Below, piece after piece: positions 7,858-14,902 of a stretch of DNA of 64,000 bases (position 1 is the first letter of the stretch; the number at the start of each line of letters is the position of its first letter). Below the pieces are notes generated by a model that was not told where the DNA came from, did no database searches, and saw only the letters and a program-made list of their open reading frames with translations. Source of the stretch: a bacterium (GTDB lineage: Bacteria; Electryoneota; RPQS01); assembly GCA_016702305.1 (NCBI GenBank), contig JADJEH010000017.1:706646-770645 (forward strand), written 5' to 3'. The position numbers and the translations under genes are program-made.

Positions 7858-8515
7858 TCAATTGTCAAACCAGAACACCATTCGCACATCCTGCGCGTGC
7901 ACGGTGCCTCCTGCAATACTCGATAGCGCCTCTATTATTGCGCTCCGGGATTCGCATGTTGACTGCTCGTATGTTTCTGTCCACTTTACCAGAATCACCG
8001 TGCCTTCGTGTTTCTTTAAGAACGCCTCCCTATCCTCCACGCGCTCTTCAGGTATCTGATGATACTCACACGCGATAGTCTTCATCTCTTCCATCGTAAT
8101 GCATGCATGTGAATCGCGTCCGATCAGGCTCGACAAAGGGTGTCCCTCAAAATGAGTCTTTTCCCACTCGAAGTACAATTCCGGGTGACAGCCTACGGCG
8201 ACATTCAACAGTCTGGGTCCAGTCAAAACTCAACAACTCCTCGAGGGTGAGCCAGCTTGGGGTGTGGAAATTCATGTGGTCCGACCCGAACTCACGCTGG
8301 ACAAATCGGGACACATCTGGTGGAAGACCCCGCGGTGGTGCAATGACGTTATACGGATCGCCATGGTCCACGCCAGCAAATCCGTAGTGGTTGTGAACGT
8401 CAGCGAGAATCGCGAAGAGGGAGTAGTTGCGATACTCGGGGAGACCGCTAACGAATTCCCATTTCCCGTTGGTCAGGTTCTTCTTTTCGGCAGAAAGGTG
8501 AATGTTACATCCCAT
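7858..8515 (-). pseudogene. Phage-type conserved hypothetical, apparently frameshifted
   Basis: Two overlapping minus-strand frames, 8515-8147 and 8226-7858, look like halves of one gene. The first begins MGCNIHLSAEKK and contains 'RNYSLFAILADVHN', 'PPRGLPPDVSRFVQ' and 'SWLTLEELLSFDWTQT', a pattern I know from a widespread phage/element protein family. The second half ends 'VRMVFWFDN', the kind of ending expected for that family. The second frame has only a TTG start. A +1 shift near 8200-8225 joins them. The product function is unknown. Confidence 0.5.
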
Positions 8516-8646
8516 GGGGATCTCCTTTGGGGATTAGTGGTGCAAAAAGGACCATTTTTATCTCAGAGCACCCCCGGCGCCGCCTCTGTTAGTCGTCCAC
8601 AGTTTGCGCACGCGGCGACGCCGGGTTTGGCTGTCACTAATTGTCA

Positions 8647-8703
8647 GCCCCAGACACCGACCATGTCGTCAATCATGTTGCGGTGCTGATCGGTGTCTGG
8701 GGC
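8647..8703 (-). terminator. 14-bp inverted repeat, terminator-like
   Basis: GCCCCAGACACCGA (8647-8660) is perfectly complementary to 8690-8703, with a 29-base loop. It lies just 3' of the minus-strand gene 8719-9177. No T-run is present, so the terminator call is tentative. It could instead be a recombination or protein-binding site. Confidence 0.4.
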
Positions 8704-8718
8704 TTCAGCTGAGAAAGA

Positions 8719-9177
8719 CTAGTCCTCGTCTTCTTCGTTGAGGATCTTGTCGAGATCAGCTTGGTCCTTTTCGAGATTGGCCTTCTGCTTCTTCAGGCCG
8801 TTCTCGAGGTCCTTCAGCGTCTTCTTGGCGCGCTTCTTTTCGTAAGCATTTTCCGCCTCATCGACCTGCTTACGGACGGCGCTGATTATGCCTTCCTTCG
8901 CGGCGATCAGGCCAGGGGCGCGCTCGATGCGGGCACGAAGGAGGCCAATACTGCGGCCTATCGTGCCTTTCGTCTTTGCACGACGCTCAGCCTGTTCAGC
9001 CTTGGCCTGAACTTCGTTCTTGACGCCGTCTTCAAAGCGAGCACGATCAACGTACTCGAGACCGGCCACGATAATCAAAGCGCCAAACTTCTTGGCTGCT
9101 TTGCGCAAGGTTTCGAGATCGGGAATACCGATCTCCTCTGCCGCCTTGCGGATCGGCAGTACATTCTGGTTTTCCAT
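8719..9177 (-). CDS. HTH-coiled-coil hypothetical protein
   Basis: 152 residues from the ATG at 9177, chosen because AGGAG lies just upstream. The N-terminal ~50 residues ('VLPIRKAAEEIGIPDLETLRKAAKKFG', then 'DRARFEDGV') look like an excisionase/MerR-like helix-turn-helix. Residues ~60-150 are a long charged coiled coil rich in Lys, Glu and Ala ('LKDLENGLKKQKANLEKDQ'). It is probably a DNA-binding accessory or regulatory protein of element 1. It could serve as the recombination directionality factor, but nothing proves that. Confidence 0.5.
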   Translation of the reverse strand: MENQNVLPIRKAAEEIGIPDLETLRKAAKKFGALIIVAGLEYVDRARFEDGVKNEVQAKAEQAERRAKTKGTIGRSIGLLRARIERAPGLIAAKEGIISAVRKQVDEAENAYEKKRAKKTLKDLENGLKKQKANLEKDQADLDKILNEEDED

Positions 9178-9330
9178 CGGAAAACTCTCCTGCTTTGCGG
9201 TCAAATCGGTTGACCACCGGCCAATAGTTGTAGGGTATGCGCTATTGGCGAATTGTTTGTGGCAGTCCGGGATTCCGCCCCAGACGGGCTATCGTATGTC
9301 AAAGAACGAACTGCATCCCTACAGCTTTAG

Positions 9331-9774
9331 CTAGGCTATAGGGTGTTTTGCTAAGTACTTGGAAATCTTGTGTAATACGCCGCCCACGCCGTTCTTGCCA
9401 TAAATAGTCTCGCGGTAGGTTGGTTGGCTAATTCCAAGGTATTCGGCTGCCGCAGTCTCAGTCCACTGGATCGACCAGATCCACAGCGCCACAGCCTGCT
9501 TATCGGTCAGCGTCGCGACTGCATCGGCCAGAAATTCCATCCGCCGTGCGATAACTTTGTTAAGTTGGTCGCCGGAGATTTCATCGGTTCGGCTCTGGTC
9601 TTCCGCAATCGCTCCCAATCGGTCAAAGTCATCGAGTTCATCCAAGGCTTCAGTCGGGTCCGTCGATGTGTCGTCGGTTTGCGTGAGCTTGTACTCCGCA
9701 CGGTCGATCCAGTAGTTATGTTCACTTGTCTCGTCGGTCGGTACTCCTGAATCCATAGACAGAAAGTCTGTCAT
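9331..9774 (-). CDS. Sigma-region-4-like HTH protein
   Basis: About 147 residues. The N-terminal half is acidic and low-complexity (DDTSTDPTEALDELDDFD). The C-terminal half is a sigma-70 region 4-like HTH: 'LTDKQAVALWIWSIQWTETAAAEYLGISQPTYRE'. Region 2 is absent, so it is not a full sigma factor. Phage late regulators and ArpU-like proteins have this layout. The start is uncertain (ATG 9774 or GTG 9843). It may control element 1 transcription. Confidence 0.5.
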   Translation of the reverse strand: MTDFLSMDSGVPTDETSEHNYWIDRAEYKLTQTDDTSTDPTEALDELDDFDRLGAIAEDQSRTDEISGDQLNKVIARRMEFLADAVATLTDKQAVALWIWSIQWTETAAAEYLGISQPTYRETIYGKNGVGGVLHKISKYLAKHPIA

Positions 9775-9997
9775 CGTTATTTCAAGCGTAGTTCCTCTGG
9801 TCTCAACTTCAAATCTGGATTGGTCAAGTCTTCGGTGTAACACGGTCGTGCTGCCCTTTTGAATACGTGCGGCGCTGCAGCGCCTATGTGTCTGTCAGAC
9901 GCCGCTAATATGAGGACTTATGGGCGGGAAGTCATTTATTACTGTTTAGGCTGTTTCAGCCTAACAAGTACTTCAAGTAAGTCATTGAAAAACAAGC

Positions 9998-10026
9998 AAA
10001 AAAAAGTGCCCAGGAGTACTGAGCAC
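9998..10026 (-). terminator. Intrinsic terminator for the 10056-11520 genes
   Basis: On the minus strand GTGCTCAG and CTGGGCAC form a stem followed by a run of eight T. It is 30 bases past the stop of gene 10056-10439. Confidence 0.65.
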
Positions 10027-10055
10027 ATTAAGGCGGGAGGCAGTTTACTAACAGT

Positions 10056-10439
10056 CTATAGGACTTGTTTTCGTTTCAACTTCTTAAACCAAAGCTGTTC
10101 ATTATGGGAAAGCTCATCCACTTTAATGGGATCTCGGACAGTCGTTGCCTTCAAGTCTAACTCATTAAGAAAAGTGGTGTAGTTGTTCATGTTAACGTTT
10201 GATGATTCGAGGCTCGCCCTGTCTGTTGGCTTTCCTTCCACATATCCGAGCTTTCTAATTAGGCGAAGTTCATTACTTGTGAACTTGGCATATGCCAACA
10301 CGATTCTTCTTCCTACTGAAATCCTTATTGGACCTCGCAACCCAGTTCTCCGAAAGTACGCACCAAGTGATTCACTATACTTTTTCTCACCTTGCCTTAA
10401 AGCAGTCAATACCTCTAACGTCCTTGCTTGAATGGCCAT
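10056..10439 (-). CDS. Hypothetical protein downstream of the AAA+ gene
   Basis: 127 residues, basic, no recognised domain. A run of short helices ('LEVLTALRQGEKKYSESLGAY') is followed by 'GPIRISVGRRIVLAYAKFTSNELRLIRKLGY'. GGAGGAG lies directly before the ATG. It follows the degenerate AAA+ gene by 49 bases and shares its terminator, so the two are probably one operon and may act together. Confidence 0.5.
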   Translation of the reverse strand: MAIQARTLEVLTALRQGEKKYSESLGAYFRRTGLRGPIRISVGRRIVLAYAKFTSNELRLIRKLGYVEGKPTDRASLESSNVNMNNYTTFLNELDLKATTVRDPIKVDELSHNEQLWFKKLKRKQVL

Positions 10440-10488
10440 CTCCTCCGTGGAGGTCGTTGATTTGATTGAAACAACTGCTGTTGGAAGT

Positions 10489-11520
10489 TCAGCACGGTCC
10501 GAATTGATATACTTTTTTGACCACTCTGGCTGAGAGCTCTAAGCCTCGTAATCGTGAATCCACAAAGGAACCGTAAGCACAACCACGAAGTTCGCGGTAG
10601 TTGCCGGGCCATTGATGCGCCACCAGCTCCTGCTCCAAGTCCTCAGAATAGCGGGGTTCTCTGGCCCTCTTTCTGAATATCATTGCGAATAACTTGTCAA
10701 ACAGATCTGACCTTCGGGCTCCTTGAACATTCTCATAGAACCATTTGAACATTGGTAAGACTGCTTCTGGCTGCTGCCGGAGCGGTGGAAGCTTAACATA
10801 CCCTGCTCGAAGTCTTTGGTGTAAGTCCTGCGAGAGTTTCCCCGTCGAAACTAAGCTTGCAAGGTCTATTTCTGATGCGGTGATCGTCCTCACCCTTGAT
10901 TTGGTATCGACACTCGAATAGATGTTTACATCTAACAAATGAACTAGTACTTTCTGGATCTTTTCATCAAGTGCGTCTATATTCTCCAAATAGAGTGTTC
11001 CATTCGCTGCTTCAGAATAGGAACTCTGAAGCTCTGCTGCTGAACAGCCAGAGCAGTCGATAGATACAAATGGACCGGAGGCACCTGAACTACCATGAAT
11101 TGACCAAGCCAATGTCCGTTTTCCAGATCCAGATTCACCCTCGATCTGAATGGGAATATTGAACCACGCGAGCGGAGCAACTGAAACTATTGCACGAGAA
11201 AGTTCATGAGAGAATACTCTGCCCTGATAGAAGAACTGTAACCGACCCGACTGCTTTGACGTTGAGCCAATCTCGTCAACGAAGTCAATCGTCGCCTCCG
11301 TATTAAGGTTCTGACGCAGCTTGGCGATGATTTCAGCAACAATGGCGGCGCTGCCCAATATTGGATTGACTGCACTCATTACGGCGATGATTGGCAACGG
11401 AGTGGCCATTTTGACAACACCTGTGCTGTTCGCTAAGGTTCTGCCAAAATCGGAATATGTAACGGATTGGGGGAAACAAGCTTCCACTTCTTTACTTGGT
11501 GCGGGATTGTTTGGTGTCAT
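10489..11520 (-). CDS. Sigma-54-activator-type AAA+ ATPase lacking GAFTGA and DNA-binding domain
   Basis: 343 residues. A hydrophobic N-terminal stretch (about residues 40-65) precedes an NtrC-like AAA+ domain. Walker A is GESGSGKRTL. Walker B is 'NGTLYLENID' (Glu-Asn instead of the usual Asp-Glu). The sensor/arginine region is 'LHQRLRAGYVKLPPLRQQPE' and the C-terminal mark is 'WPGNYRELRG'. The sigma-54-contacting GAFTGA loop is replaced ('SSYSEAA') and no Fis-type HTH follows. It is therefore unlikely to be a classical enhancer-binding protein; a membrane-linked ATPase or stress sensor is an alternative. It is divergent from the Ub-like operon, with about 156 bases between the starts. Confidence 0.65.
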   Translation of the reverse strand: MTPNNPAPSKEVEACFPQSVTYSDFGRTLANSTGVVKMATPLPIIAVMSAVNPILGSAAIVAEIIAKLRQNLNTEATIDFVDEIGSTSKQSGRLQFFYQGRVFSHELSRAIVSVAPLAWFNIPIQIEGESGSGKRTLAWSIHGSSGASGPFVSIDCSGCSAAELQSSYSEAANGTLYLENIDALDEKIQKVLVHLLDVNIYSSVDTKSRVRTITASEIDLASLVSTGKLSQDLHQRLRAGYVKLPPLRQQPEAVLPMFKWFYENVQGARRSDLFDKLFAMIFRKRAREPRYSEDLEQELVAHQWPGNYRELRGCAYGSFVDSRLRGLELSARVVKKVYQFGPC

Positions 11521-11598
11521 CCTAGATTCGCTTCGGTCAGATGTTGGATTTAGGGCTCACGAACTGGAACTTAAATAGAATAATTGAAACTTTCAATT

Positions 11599-11609
11599 CT
11601 GGCATAAGA
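11599..11609 (+). promoter_or_regulatory. CTGGCATAAGA motif upstream of Ub-like gene 1
   Basis: Same 11-mer as at 28082, 36173 and 59041, and nearly the same at 27576. TGG-CATAAG resembles an extended -10 box. It lies 68 bases upstream of the Ub-like ATG, in the same place as in element 2. Confidence 0.45.
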
Positions 11610-11621
11610 ATTTACAGAAGC

Positions 11622-11650
11622 AAGAGCTCTGCATTGTGCGGGGCTCTTTT
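11622..11650 (+). terminator. Leader hairpin before Ub-like gene 1
   Basis: AGAGCTCTGC/GCGGGGCTCT (two G-T pairs) around ATTGT, followed by TTTT. Element 2 has the counterpart at 36196-36226 with the same loop. It lies between the motif above and the Ub-like ATG, so it may act as an attenuator in the operon leader. Confidence 0.55.
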
Positions 11651-11676
11651 CATTTCAACCCCCAAAGGAGTCTCCC

Positions 11677-11889
11677 ATGAAAGTCAAAGTCCTCTGCCTC
11701 GGCAGATCAGCAAAAGAAATCAATGTCAGCGACGGTACGACCGTCGAACAAGCCATCGCGGAATGCGGATTCCCGAAGGATTCAAGTTACACCCGGCACC
11801 TGAACGGCAGCCCGTGCTTCGATACAGATATCCTGGTCGACAACGCCGTGTTGACGTTGGTGCCACAAGTGAAAGGCGGGGGTTGGTAG
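11677..11889 (+). CDS. Ubiquitin-like (ThiS/MoaD-fold) protein, element 1
   Basis: 70 residues: beta-strand 'KVKVLCLGRSAKEINVSDG', helix 'TTVEQAIAECGF', and the late strand 'VLTLVPQVKGGGW'. The size, the TVEQAI helix and the near-terminal Gly-Gly are those of ThiS/MoaD/Ub-fold modifiers (compare PRTRC protein C and bacterial Ubls). Two residues, Gly-Trp, follow the Gly-Gly, so trimming by the JAB protease encoded two genes on is plausible before activation by the ThiF-like protein. GGAG precedes the ATG. It heads the operon. The element 2 copy differs at only a few positions. Confidence 0.85.
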   Translation: MKVKVLCLGRSAKEINVSDGTTVEQAIAECGFPKDSSYTRHLNGSPCFDTDILVDNAVLTLVPQVKGGGW

Positions 11890-11972
11890 GCAGGATTCTT
11901 CGCTGCCTGCCTATTAAGAGAGGGCTGTGATCCACGTGGTCATGGCCCTCTCTTTCCTCCGGAGGAACGCAA

Positions 11973-12860
11973 ATGATAGAACAACAAATCAGACCCTTGG
12001 TCAGGTTCTATGAACAGAAGTGGCATACACCGATAGCCTTGATCACGAGCGAAGAAGATCTTCGCGAGTGGCATGAAGTCGGAGTGGCGGTTTATCTCAA
12101 TGCCGACGCTACATCGCAGTTCTGTCTGGACCTGTTCGGTGACCCGCTTGTGATGGAATCGGTGCTTGTCGGCAAGGTTTCACCGACTTGGATTGTACTG
12201 TACGGTGCGCCGCGTGTCGATGTGACTTCGAACATCCTTGATGCACATCTTCCGCGCATGTGCCGGACGTTTAGAAAACGTCAAAGGGAATCGCTGATCG
12301 ACACCATGCAAACTGTTGCAGCCGAACGGAAGCATGAGCTCGCAGTTTCGCTGCGTGATGACAAGTACGAATTGGAACGTCTTTGTATGCAGGTGATGAC
12401 ACTGTCTCGCAAGATTGAAGGTGACCGTGAGATTCTGAACATGTTCAGTAGAGCACCGGACTTCATCAAAGCAAAGGCGACGCGGACATTCGTGGAAATG
12501 ATGCGACTGGTTCCCAGTTGTTATTCGCATATCAACGTTGTCGAGAAGTCTGTGCTTGCGGAAACGTATCCGATCACACTTGAACACGACGGTGGAAGTT
12601 ATCACTTCGAGCCATACGTGGTTGAAGTGGATTTAGACAAAGGCAAAGTGTTGATCACCGGTGGCACTGAAATGAACGGATACATTCATCCGCATGTCAC
12701 AGATGACCCGAATAACATCTGCTGGGGAAACATCTCGCATCTTGTATCACGACTCGCAGGTGAACTTGACTTGCATGGATTGTTGCAGCTCGTGCATCAA
12801 CTTCCTGCATTGCTACAACAGCAGCGATCCGTTTCAGAAAATCGAGAAGTGGGATCCTGA
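11973..12860 (+). CDS. E2-like Ub-conjugating-fold protein, element 1 (C-terminal tail lost by frameshift)
   Basis: 295 residues as read. The N-terminal ~95 residues are of unknown fold. A helical stretch (~100-160) is followed by an E2/UBC-like core: 'YHFEPYVVEVDLDKGKVLITGG', then HPHV at ~239-242 and ICWG with Cys250. These match the HPN...IC active site of E2 enzymes and PRTRC-B/Bil-type E2-like proteins. After residue ~274 a one-base insertion leaves the frame used in element 2. At least two more indels or stops (~12865-12880, ~12930) separate the remnants of the Cys-rich tail, which end at 13078. The core with its Cys is retained. CCGGAGGA precedes the ATG. Confidence 0.75.
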   Translation: MIEQQIRPLVRFYEQKWHTPIALITSEEDLREWHEVGVAVYLNADATSQFCLDLFGDPLVMESVLVGKVSPTWIVLYGAPRVDVTSNILDAHLPRMCRTFRKRQRESLIDTMQTVAAERKHELAVSLRDDKYELERLCMQVMTLSRKIEGDREILNMFSRAPDFIKAKATRTFVEMMRLVPSCYSHINVVEKSVLAETYPITLEHDGGSYHFEPYVVEVDLDKGKVLITGGTEMNGYIHPHVTDDPNNICWGNISHLVSRLAGELDLHGLLQLVHQLPALLQQQRSVSENREVGS

Positions 12861-13078
12861 CTGGGCAAGATGACTCGAAGAAGACGAGCCTTATTGTTCA
12901 TGGTGTGACGACTACGGCCACGATATTTCACAATTGCGATTCCTGCTGGTGGTGTGAGCATTGCCAGCAATACGATGATCACGATGAAGACTGCTGCCCT
13001 AATTGCCCGAAAGACGAAGACGAAGAAGAGGAGGATGCCGATGCAGAACTTGCAGAGGACACAGCGACAGCCGGTTGA
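12790..13078 (+). pseudogene. Remnant of the Cys-rich tail of E2-like protein 1
   Basis: Read in shifting frames this stretch encodes the counterpart of element 2 residues ~275-365: 'YNSSDPFQKIEKWD', 'EPYCSWCDDYGHDI', 'NCDSCWWCEHCQQYDDHDED' and an acidic end. Three or more single-base changes break it. The last part overlaps the start of the JAB gene, as in element 2. Confidence 0.65.
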
Positions 13079-13757
13079 TGCTGGAATCAAGGTGCAGGTC
13101 GATGCCAATGCTTTGCAGAAGCTTTGGCTCTGGACAGACTTTGCCAAGGGTGAAGTCAGCTGTCTCGGGCTCGTGGACGAAGTCGTTGATGCCAACACAG
13201 GCCGCACAACGGCATTGATCGTCACTGACTTCTTTCTGGTGAAGCAGGAATGCACATCAGACGAAACCGACATGGACATTGCCGATGTTGCGAGATTGAT
13301 ATCTGAGATGGAAGCGAAGGGCATTGACTCTCGTAAACTTCGCTGTTGGGCACACTCGCATGGCAGCATGTCCGTGTTTTGGTCCGGGCAGGATGAACAG
13401 TGCATCACAGGTCTTGCCAACGGTGAATGGATGCTGTCGCTGGTCGTGAACAAGCGGCGTGATTCGATCATGCGCTTGGATCAGTACCATCCGGCACACC
13501 TGTATCTCGCAGATGTCGCATGGGATGTAGTTTATCCACTGGTGCCCGGTCTCGCAGAAGAATGCTTTGACGAATTCAAGTCGAAAGTCAAGGAGTCCCA
13601 GTATCGCAGTATACTGAAGAACTCACGAGAGAAATCTGTTCTCGGAGACTTGAAGTCTGCCAACGAGAGAGGAACTCTCACGGATGAAGACCTGATGGAA
13701 GAAATGGACTGGCTTGGATTGCACAGGGATGATCTTGATGAACTCGAACCATTCTAG
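13041..13757 (+). CDS. JAB/JAMM (MPN+) metalloprotease, element 1
   Basis: 238 residues. The zinc site is complete: E38 in 'AKGEVSCLG' and H105-S-H107-x7-S115-x2-D118 ('AHSHGSMSVFWSGQDE'). JAMM enzymes cut isopeptide or peptide bonds after Ub-like Gly-Gly tails; here the neighbours suggest removal of the Gly-Trp tail of the Ub-like precursor and/or deconjugation. The C-terminal ~80 residues are acidic and helical. AGAGGAGG at 13027-13034 favours the ATG at 13041 over 13035. The gene start lies inside the (broken) E2 tail. The protein is the same length as its element 2 relative. Confidence 0.88.
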   Translation: MQNLQRTQRQPVDAGIKVQVDANALQKLWLWTDFAKGEVSCLGLVDEVVDANTGRTTALIVTDFFLVKQECTSDETDMDIADVARLISEMEAKGIDSRKLRCWAHSHGSMSVFWSGQDEQCITGLANGEWMLSLVVNKRRDSIMRLDQYHPAHLYLADVAWDVVYPLVPGLAEECFDEFKSKVKESQYRSILKNSREKSVLGDLKSANERGTLTDEDLMEEMDWLGLHRDDLDELEPF

Positions 13758-13765
13758 GAGACCAC

Positions 13766-14422
13766 ATGACAGATCCAAGATTTCTACGACAGCAAGATGT
13801 TGTCGATGCCGAGAAGTTGGCGAACTTGCAGGTAACGCTAATCGGTCTGGGTTCCATTGGGAGCGTCACGGGTTTGTATCTTGCCAAGATGGGAGTGGTC
13901 AATTTGACCACTTTCGATGCCGATGTTGTGGATATTCACAATGTCAGCAATCAGGCCTATGGGATGTCTGATGTAGGACTGCTTAAGGCTGATGCTTTTT
14001 CAATACTCGTTGAGAGCCAAACGGGACTGCTGCCAAACACGATCTGCACTCAGTATGACGGTCGGCAGCTATCAGGTGTTGTCATCAGCGCGGTGGATTC
14101 GATGAAATCACGAGAGACAATTTGGAAGTCTATTCGCGAACAACCGAACGTGCAACTATACATCGATGCACGAATGGGCTTAGAGACTATGGTCGTGCAT
14201 ACTGTAAGACCGCCGATCAAATCTGATCGCGTTGCATACACGAGTTCGCTTGTACCCGATGATCAAGCTCTTCAAGAGCCTTGCACTGCGCGAACGATTT
14301 GTTACACGCCTTTGATGGCCGCGAGTGTTGTCTGCAACCTCGTGAAGCGGTTCGTAAACGAAGAACAACTACCACATCGTGTGATTCTTGATCTCGCGAC
14401 GTGGACACTAATCACATACTAG
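13766..14422 (+). CDS. ThiF/E1-like Ub-activating protein, element 1
   Basis: 218 residues, a minimal Rossmann-type adenylating domain without extra domains. The nucleotide loop is G27-L-G-S-I-G32. The acidic strand is 'TFDADVVDIHNVSNQ', with Asn replacing the Arg of the usual N..RQ motif. The late 'EPCTARTICYTPLMAASVVCNLV' carries Cys173 and Cys179, candidates for thioester or metal roles. It would adenylate the Ub-like C-terminus. It starts nine bases after the JAB stop. The first ~170 bases are almost identical to element 2, later parts less so. Confidence 0.87.
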   Translation: MTDPRFLRQQDVVDAEKLANLQVTLIGLGSIGSVTGLYLAKMGVVNLTTFDADVVDIHNVSNQAYGMSDVGLLKADAFSILVESQTGLLPNTICTQYDGRQLSGVVISAVDSMKSRETIWKSIREQPNVQLYIDARMGLETMVVHTVRPPIKSDRVAYTSSLVPDDQALQEPCTARTICYTPLMAASVVCNLVKRFVNEEQLPHRVILDLATWTLITY

Positions 14423-14434
14423 GAGAACAACAAT

Positions 14435-14539
14435 ATGAATGGACCGCGTACTGGATGCAGAATTGTCGATGCGGCTTGTAAGATCGCTGACAAGATCTGC
14501 AATGACGAAGATCGGTCGGACGACGACAAGGACGAATAG
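14435..14539 (+). CDS. Cys/acidic micropeptide linked to E1-like gene, element 1
   Basis: 34 codons. AGGAG overlaps the ThiF stop and lies ten bases before the ATG, so translation is well supported. The peptide has a short amphipathic stretch 'CRIVDAACKIADKIC' with three Cys and a strongly acidic tail (DDDKDE). Element 2 has the same gene in the same place with the pattern C..VDA.C..AD.IC and the same tail, which argues for a real gene. It could be a substrate, cofactor or regulator of the Ub-like system. Confidence 0.65.
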   Translation: MNGPRTGCRIVDAACKIADKICNDEDRSDDDKDE

Positions 14540-14560
14540 TAGGTCGTTTTGCCGATGAAA

Positions 14561-14589
14561 GAAGAGCCAGGCGGGGGCTCTTTCTTTTA
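14561..14589 (+). terminator. Terminator of Ub-like operon 1
   Basis: AGAGCC/GGCTCT stem followed by TTCTTTT. The element 2 copy at 39118-39146 has the same sequence around the stem. Confidence 0.85.
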
Positions 14590-14902
14590 CATATAACACT
14601 ATAGAACACAAACAGTTGTCAATGCGTGCTGCTTTGAAACAAAGTCACTATTTGCATAATCAACGGAGGCTGCCTTGTGTCGAATTTCGGAAACAGCTAC
14701 ATTGATGAGGGTCCGCTACCGGCCAGCAAGCAACTGTAGAATCAGACTAAAGCGGATTCAAGTGCGACGGCAACGATGCATCAAGTTGCCTACCTCAAAC
14801 ACGGAATTAATTATGGATAAGTTGACTTCCATCCGACAATTCACTACTTTCCAATCAGGTCTTGGGAAGCGGGCAGGAATACTAAGCCTGGAGGCCACGA
14901 AA
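14590..14902 (+). other. Leader of secreted-protein cluster 1
   Basis: No separate gene. It contains AT-rich promoter-like sequence (TTGAAA ~14634, CATAAT ~14655). The frame of the next gene is open from 14675. An upstream ATG at 14813 (MDKLTSIRQF) has a relative in element 2 (MDNLTSFRPF), so translation could begin there. Confidence 0.4.

Noticed and set aside
11599..11616. CTGGCATAAGA read as a sigma-54 (-24/-12) promoter, tempting because a sigma-54-type AAA+ gene is adjacent
   Set aside because: The -12 GC element is missing at correct spacing in the other copies, and the AAA+ protein lacks GAFTGA.
11677..14422. Thiamine or molybdopterin sulfur-carrier operon (ThiS/ThiF)
   Set aside because: No thiamine or molybdenum cofactor genes nearby; JAB and E2-like partners and the GGGW end fit protein conjugation instead.
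11677..14539. Firm assignment to the PRTRC system
   Set aside because: Ub-like, E2-like, JAB and ThiF genes resemble PRTRC members, but PRTRC ParB and the D, E, F proteins are not seen in the window.
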